Below are positions 5,987 through 10,260 of a DNA stretch of 10,260 bases, one piece after another. The notes beneath the pieces were generated by a model. It was not told the DNA's origin and searched no databases. It saw only the letters and a list, made by a program, of their open reading frames with translations. The stretch is from NCBI GenBank assembly GCA_023413605.1, contig JAEZPL010000272.1:1-10260 (forward strand). Reading direction: 5' to 3'. Source of the DNA: Pseudomonadota bacterium (lineage in GTDB: Bacteria > Pseudomonadota > Alphaproteobacteria > Azospirillales > Azospirillaceae). Numbering within the stretch: the first letter of the stretch is position 1; every line of letters begins with the position of its first letter. The position numbers and the translations under genes were made by a program.

Positions 5987-7491
5987 CCCTGTTCCGGGAC
6001 GAGCGCCCGGCCCGGCTGGAGGAGATCGCGGCGCTGCGCGACGGTCTGGCCGACGCATTGGCCGGTACGCGCCTTCCCCAGCACAGGCGGTGGGAACTGG
6101 TCACCGCGGCGGCGGAATTGCTGAACAACGCGGTGGAACATGGTGCGCCGTCCCCCCGGCGCGTGGGGGTGCGCCTGGCGGTTGAAGGCGGTACGATCGT
6201 TCTGGACGTGACCGACGATGGTGGGCCGTTCGACCGCTCGGCGGCCCGGCCATCCGTCGGCATGTCCCTGGAGGTGGACCTGTCGGAGGGAGGCCGAGGG
6301 CTTCACATCGTGCAGAGCCTGTTTCCAAACCACAGCTACGCCGCTGGACCGCCCAACCGGTTCCGCCTGCGGGATTCGTTGCGGGCGCAACGGCGTCGGA
6401 TTCTCCTGGTGGAGGACGACCGGGCCCTGCTGTGCCTCCTGCAAACTTATCTTGCCACACGCTATACGCTGGACGCCTGCCTGACCGCGCACGAGGCGCA
6501 CGGGGCCTTCCGGCGGCAACGGCCCGACCTGATCCTGTCCGACGTCCACCTGCCGGACGGAACGGGGATCGAACTGGTTCGGACGCTGGCCGCCGGCAGC
6601 GACCATCGGCCGGTGCCGGTGGTGTTTCTGACTGCGGGCACGGACGACCAAACCCGCGATCGAGCTATTGGCTTGGGCATCGATGATTTCCTGGTGAAGC
6701 CGGTATCCCGCGAACGGCTGCTGGACACCGTGCAGCGCGTTCTGGTCCGCGCCGACAAGGAGCAGGCCCGCATGGTCCGGCATATGACCGGCTGCCTGAG
6801 CGGCGCGCTCGCCCCCGGTCTGCCGGACCGGATCGGCGCATTTGCCTGCGCCGTGGCCTCCCGTCCCGCCGAGCCGGGCGGCGGCGATCTCGTCTTCCGC
6901 CTGCCTGGGGCGACCGACGCGGTGGTCGTCGCCGATGTGATGGGGCACGGTACCGGAGCCAAGGTGCTGGCTCACGCCTATGCCGCCTATTTCCAGGGAC
7001 TGGCCCGCAGCCTGTCCGGCGACGGCGGGCCGGCGGCCCTTTTGGAACGGCTGACCGCCGCCATCGCCGGGGACGCCACGCTCGACGGCCTTGTCGCGAC
7101 GGCCGCCGTCCTCGACCTGGGGGCCGATGGGACGATCCGTCTTGCGTCCGCCGGGCACCCGCCAGCCCTGCTGCAAGGACCGAACGGCATCGCAGCCGTG
7201 GACGTCGGCGGGCCGTTGATCGGGTTGCTGACCGCCGCGTCCTACGACGAGACGGAAGTGCGGCTGGAACAGGGGCAGCGGTTGGTCGTCTACACGGACG
7301 GGCTGCTGAAACCCGGCGCCGCGGGCACCGGCCTGCAGGACGTGCCGGACGTCCTGCTCGACGCCTTGGCCGCCACCGCCGGCCGTCCGCCGGCAGAGGC
7401 CGCACGGGCCATTCTTCACACGGCCGGGCCGATGTCCGACGACGCCACCCTGGTCCTCATCGAGCGCGCCGCCCCGACCGACCGTGCGTAG
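5980..7491 (+). CDS. SypE-like regulator: RsbW-type ATPase, receiver and SpoIIE/PP2C phosphatase in one chain
   Basis: This 503-residue soluble protein combines the two opposing enzymes of a partner switch. Residues 15-130 form an RsbW/SpoIIAB-type ATPase (serine kinase): N box ELLNNAVEHG (46-55), G1 box DDGGPFD (79-85), G2 box GGRGLHIV (104-111). Residues 139-255 are a receiver with the acidic pair D146/D147, phosphoacceptor D188 (LILSDVHLPDG), T218 and K240 (FLVKP). Residues 285-495 are a SpoIIE/RsbU-type PP2C phosphatase: GGD (301-303), ADVMGHG (318-324), SAGHPPALL (390-398), VVYTDG (436-441), SDDATLV (486-492). All expected catalytic residues are present. The likely substrate is a STAS-domain protein, phosphorylated by the first domain and dephosphorylated by the last under control of the receiver. 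The same domain order is known in Vibrio fischeri SypE. The ATG at 5980 overlaps the GT2 stop by 7 bases and has GTGGGG just upstream; an in-frame GTG at 5968 is possible but has no ribosome-binding site. No STAS gene is visible in the window. Confidence 0.9.
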   Translation: MLTLFRDERPARLEEIAALRDGLADALAGTRLPQHRRWELVTAAAELLNNAVEHGAPSPRRVGVRLAVEGGTIVLDVTDDGGPFDRSAARPSVGMSLEVDLSEGGRGLHIVQSLFPNHSYAAGPPNRFRLRDSLRAQRRRILLVEDDRALLCLLQTYLATRYTLDACLTAHEAHGAFRRQRPDLILSDVHLPDGTGIELVRTLAAGSDHRPVPVVFLTAGTDDQTRDRAIGLGIDDFLVKPVSRERLLDTVQRVLVRADKEQARMVRHMTGCLSGALAPGLPDRIGAFACAVASRPAEPGGGDLVFRLPGATDAVVVADVMGHGTGAKVLAHAYAAYFQGLARSLSGDGGPAALLERLTAAIAGDATLDGLVATAAVLDLGADGTIRLASAGHPPALLQGPNGIAAVDVGGPLIGLLTAASYDETEVRLEQGQRLVVYTDGLLKPGAAGTGLQDVPDVLLDALAATAGRPPAEAARAILHTAGPMSDDATLVLIERAAPTDRA

Positions 7492-8498
7492 ACCGCCAGC
7501 ACCTTCGCGACCCCGGAGGCGACGGAGAAGCGCCCGGCGATGCAGGCCCGGGATTCCGCAGAGAGGACGGCCAGCGCCCCTTCCGGCAGCGCGGCCCATC
7601 GGTGCAGCGCCGCCAGCAGCCCGTCCTCGTCGCCCGGCGCCGCCAGCCAGCCGGTCCGTCCGTCCAGGATCAGGGAGGGCAGCGCGCCCACCGCGAAGGC
7701 CGCCACAGGAACCCCGTTCGCCATGGCCTCCAGCGCCGCCATGGGCAACCCCTCATGCCGGGACGGCATGCACAGCAGCCCGATGCCGGGCCAGCTCCGG
7801 GCAAGGTCGGGCACGGCGCCGTGGAACCGCACGCGGTCGCCATACGCGCGTTCCAGCCCGTCGCGCATCGGTCCGTCACCGTACATCGCGAAGGAAATCC
7901 CCGCCGGTGCCCGGCGGGCGAGCGCACAGAAGGTGTCCGGCCCTTTCTCCGCACTCAGACGTCCGACAAAGGCGACGGTGCGCGGGGTGCCGGTTCTTTG
8001 AATGTTCGGAGGCTGGGCGACGAAGTTCTCGATCAGGGTGGCGCTACGCGGCAGGCCGCTGCGAATTGGCTCGCTGACTGCGATGCAATCCGCGAGCGAT
8101 GCCGTCATCCGGTCCAGGGCGTTGTAGAGCCGAACCCGCCCCCGCCCTGGCTCCCCTGCATGAAAGGTGGAGACGACCGGCACCCCCGCCATCCGCGCGG
8201 CAAGCCGGCCCAGGATGCCCGCCTTGTAGCCATGGGTGTGCAGGATGTCCGGACCGTCCGGACCGCGCAGCGCCCCGACCAGAGCCGGGGCGGAGCCGGT
8301 CAAAGCCCGCCAGGGCAACGCGCCGGCGTCCAGCCGGCCGCGCAGCGGGTGCGGGCCGTGGTCGGCCCAGAACAGCACCTCGGACTTGTGCCCGGCGTCC
8401 CGCAATCCGGCGGCGAGGGTACCCACATGCGTCTCGATCCCGCCTGAAGCGCGGGTATCGAGCAGAAGCCAGACGCGCAGCGGGTAATTGGGATTCAT
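7416..8498 (-). CDS. GT4-family (GT-B fold) glycosyltransferase
   Basis: A 360-residue retaining glycosyltransferase, cytoplasmic, likely acting on the same polysaccharide. Seen in order: LLLDTRASGGIETHV (11-25) with the glycine-rich loop of the acceptor domain, HTHGYKAG (87-94), STFHAGEPGRGR (110-121), then in the donor domain FVGRLSAEKG (177-186), YGDGP (206-210) and SRHEGLPMAALEAMANGVPVA (246-266), which contains a complete E249-x7-E257 pair. The ATG at 8498 is 3 bases after the stop codon of the histidine kinase gene. Its GGAGGA ribosome-binding site (8511-8506) lies within the kinase's last codons, 7 bases upstream, so the two form one operon. The C-terminal 25 codons lie antisense to the end of the regulator gene. 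The final domain motif ends near residue 345, so this overlapping tail is probably not essential to the fold. The sugar specificity is not deducible. Confidence 0.9.
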   Translation of the reverse strand: MNPNYPLRVWLLLDTRASGGIETHVGTLAAGLRDAGHKSEVLFWADHGPHPLRGRLDAGALPWRALTGSAPALVGALRGPDGPDILHTHGYKAGILGRLAARMAGVPVVSTFHAGEPGRGRVRLYNALDRMTASLADCIAVSEPIRSGLPRSATLIENFVAQPPNIQRTGTPRTVAFVGRLSAEKGPDTFCALARRAPAGISFAMYGDGPMRDGLERAYGDRVRFHGAVPDLARSWPGIGLLCMPSRHEGLPMAALEAMANGVPVAAFAVGALPSLILDGRTGWLAAPGDEDGLLAALHRWAALPEGALAVLSAESRACIAGRFSVASGVAKVLAVYARSVGAARSMRTRVASSDIGPAV

Positions 8499-8501
8499 GG
8501 C

Positions 8502-10260
8502 TCAGTCCTCCGCAAGGGATTGCCGGAAGGCGTCGATGGACCGGGAGCCGACCTCCAGAACCCGCTGGGCAAGGCGCAGCGCCTCCGCGCGGTCGATTCG
8601 GTGGCTGGCGGCCTGGGCGTCCCGGCACAGGCGGCCGAGGATCAGGAATCCGAAGGTCTCGGCGCTGCCGGCCAGACTATGGCAGTCCCGCCCGATGCCG
8701 ACGATATCGCCCAGCGCGACGGCATGGCTCAGCTGATTCAGCCGGCGTTCCGCATCGGCGATGAAGGTTGCCAGGATGGAGGGGAGGCATTGTCCGCCGA
8801 CCTCCTGCTCCAGCCGCAGCAGCGTGTCGGCATCGAACAGCCGAGCGGGCATGTCCTCCGGAGCCGGAACCGCGAGGGGGATGACCGCGCGTGCGCGGTA
8901 CGCCTGGAGGATGGCGTTCTGCAACCGGTACCGGGACACCGGCTTTGCGATCACGCCGTTGAATCCCGCGTCGGCGAACATGCGCGCCGTCTCGTCCTGG
9001 CCGATGGCGGTGAAGGCCAGGATCGTCATTCCGCCGCCGTTCGGCAGCGCGCGGATGCGCCGCGTCGCCTCGATCCCGTCCATCACCGGCATCTGGATGT
9101 CCATCAGCACGAGGTCGTAATGCAGGATCATGGCCTGAAGTGCCTCCGCGCCGTCGGCAACGGCGTCCACTTGGCAACCCATGCGCTCCAGCATGCTGCG
9201 GACGATCAGCTGATTGGCCGGGTTGTCCTCCGCGACCAGGACGCGAGGCCGGTGGTCGATGCTCCGGATGAAGGCGTCCCAATGCTCCGGCAAGGCGTCG
9301 TCGGAGGGATCGGCGATGATGGCTCCGGATGCCGGGGCCAGGGGGCAGGTGAACCAGAACCGGCTTCCGGTGCCGGACACGCTGGAGAAGCCAATCTGAC
9401 CCGCCATCAGCGACACCAGCCGCTTGCAGATGGCCAGCCCCAGCCCGGTGCCGCCGAGCCGCCGGGCGTAGGAGCGGTCGAGCTGGCTGAACTCCTTGAA
9501 CACCTCGCCCTGCCGGTCTTCGGGAATGCCGGCGCCGGTGTCGGCCACCTCCAGTCTCAATTCGACTCCGCCCGCGGCGGTACGGACGCTCGACGCCGTG
9601 ACGGTGACGCCGCCCGCATCCGTGAACTTGATCGCGTTGTTCACGAGGTTGAGCAGCACCTGCCGGATGCGCCCGGCGTCGCCGTGCAGAGCGACCGGAG
9701 TTGCCGGATCGATCTGCAGGTCCAGAAAAAGCTCTTTGTCCTGCGCGGTCGGGCTCAGCAGGTCGCACACGCCCTGAAGAACCGGGTGGAGGTCGAAGTC
9801 GCTCGTCTCCAGTTCCAGCCGCTGTGCCTCCATCTTGCTGAGGTCGAGGATGTTGTTGAGGATGCCGAGCAGGTTTTCCGCACTGGTGCGCGCCGTGCCG
9901 ATCAGCTTCGCCTGTTCCGCCATCAGAGGGGAATCCTCCACCAGCCCCAGCGTGCCGATCACCCCGTTCAACGGCGTTCGGATCTCGTGGCTCATCATGG
10001 CGAGGAATTCCGATTTCGCCTGATTGGCCCGTTCCGCCTCGTGCTTTGCCGCAATCAGCGCGGCCTCGGTGGCGCAGCGTTCGGACAGCAGGCTTCGGGT
10101 GCGGATGACGCTGCGCATCAGCGTGCCAGCGAAAAGGATGCCGACGATCAGTTCCAGCACACCCAGACCCAGCAGTTGCAGCGACAGCCGGCTGCTGTCG
10201 CTCAGCAGCACGTCAACCCGCTCCATTTCATGGCGCCGCACCGCCACGCCCACATCGTGC
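8502..10260 (-). CDS. Hybrid sensor histidine kinase with receiver and HPt domains, N-terminus cut by window edge
   Basis: A membrane-bound hybrid kinase that would phosphorylate itself and pass phosphate His-Asp-His to a separate response regulator. Numbering here starts at the GTG at 10253, but the frame is open to the edge, so an N-terminal sensor part is probably missing. Residues 22-46 form one membrane segment, followed by a short coiled coil (about 50-80). HisKA carries H89 (MMSHEIRTPLNG). The ATPase shows the N box NLVNNAIKF (202-210), DTGAGIP (238-244), FKEFSQ (253-258) and GGTGLGLAI (267-275). The receiver (about 337-455) has D343, phosphoacceptor D385 (LVLMDIQMPVMDG), T415 and K437. 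The C-terminal HPt domain has H525 in DCHSLAGSAETFG, with alanine where many HPt domains have lysine. The residues before the membrane segment read like the end of a periplasmic sensor, so GTG at 10253 and the ATG ten codons on are unlikely true starts. It sits upstream of a glycosyltransferase gene and close to the SypE-like regulator, its plausible target. Confidence 0.92.
   Translation of the reverse strand, partial: HDVGVAVRRHEMERVDVLLSDSSRLSLQLLGLGVLELIVGILFAGTLMRSVIRTRSLLSERCATEAALIAAKHEAERANQAKSEFLAMMSHEIRTPLNGVIGTLGLVEDSPLMAEQAKLIGTARTSAENLLGILNNILDLSKMEAQRLELETSDFDLHPVLQGVCDLLSPTAQDKELFLDLQIDPATPVALHGDAGRIRQVLLNLVNNAIKFTDAGGVTVTASSVRTAAGGVELRLEVADTGAGIPEDRQGEVFKEFSQLDRSYARRLGGTGLGLAICKRLVSLMAGQIGFSSVSGTGSRFWFTCPLAPASGAIIADPSDDALPEHWDAFIRSIDHRPRVLVAEDNPANQLIVRSMLERMGCQVDAVADGAEALQAMILHYDLVLMDIQMPVMDGIEATRRIRALPNGGGMTILAFTAIGQDETARMFADAGFNGVIAKPVSRYRLQNAILQAYRARAVIPLAVPAPEDMPARLFDADTLLRLEQEVGGQCLPSILATFIADAERRLNQLSHAVALGDIVGIGRDCHSLAGSAETFGFLILGRLCRDAQAASHRIDRAEALRLAQRVLEVGSRSIDAFRQSLAED

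Noticed and set aside
5668..7599. A 643-codon open frame on the minus strand
   Set aside because: It is antisense to the SypE-like regulator, whose three domains carry intact catalytic motifs. The minus-strand product is G/R/Q-rich without domains.
7602..8447. A 281-codon open frame on the plus strand
   Set aside because: It is antisense to the second GT4 gene, which has complete family motifs and a good ribosome-binding site. The plus-strand product has no recognisable features.
10224..10253. GTG at 10253 or ATG shortly downstream as the start of the histidine kinase
   Set aside because: The frame remains open to the window edge, and the residues before the single membrane segment look like the end of a periplasmic domain. 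The gene most likely begins outside the window.

Overview
The window is a dense, GC-rich (roughly two-thirds G+C) stretch of proteobacterial chromosome or megaplasmid. It carries part of an exopolysaccharide or surface-polysaccharide locus together with its apparent signalling genes. Codon use, the gene style and the protein families look alphaproteobacterial, most like Azospirillum and relatives in the Rhodospirillales. That placement is an impression from the sequence, not a database result. There are eight real genes, two of them cut by the window edges. I see no RNA genes, mobile elements or CRISPR arrays.

Layout. On the minus strand, reading from about 4790 down to 1, are a GT4-family glycosyltransferase, a Wzx/MATE-like polysaccharide flippase, a Wzy/O-antigen-ligase-like membrane protein, and a hexapeptide-repeat acyltransferase that runs off the left edge. 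The first three are joined by two ATGA stop/start overlaps. A hairpin follows the ligase gene, and the acyltransferase appears to have its own promoter. Diverging from this unit across a 233-base intergenic region is a plus-strand pair: a GT2-family glycosyltransferase (5024-5986) and, overlapping its stop codon, a three-domain regulator (5980-7491). The regulator carries an RsbW-like ATPase, a receiver domain and a SpoIIE/PP2C phosphatase. On the right, a minus-strand pair converges on it: a hybrid histidine kinase with receiver and HPt domains (cut by the right edge), followed by a second GT4 glycosyltransferase. The 3' end of that glycosyltransferase gene overlaps the regulator gene by 76 bases in antisense.

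How the parts may work together. The glycosyltransferases would build a lipid-linked repeat unit, the acyltransferase would decorate it, the flippase would move it across the inner membrane, and the Wzy-like protein would polymerise or ligate it. The regulator has the same domain order as SypE of Vibrio fischeri (RsbW-like kinase, receiver, PP2C phosphatase), which controls syp polysaccharide and biofilm through the STAS protein SypA. A hybrid HPt kinase next door is the kind of partner that system uses (RscS/SypF).

Each of the three transcription units whose start is visible is preceded by a sigma-54-like -24/-12 element. Each element has exact GG-N10-GC spacing and 11 of 13 consensus matches, and lies 41 to 43 bases from the start codon. 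The syp locus is also transcribed from sigma-54 promoters, through SypG. The working hypothesis is therefore a syp-like, sigma-54-driven, partner-switch-controlled polysaccharide locus in an alphaproteobacterium. The STAS partner, the sigma-54 activator, the priming transferase and the export proteins are not in the window.
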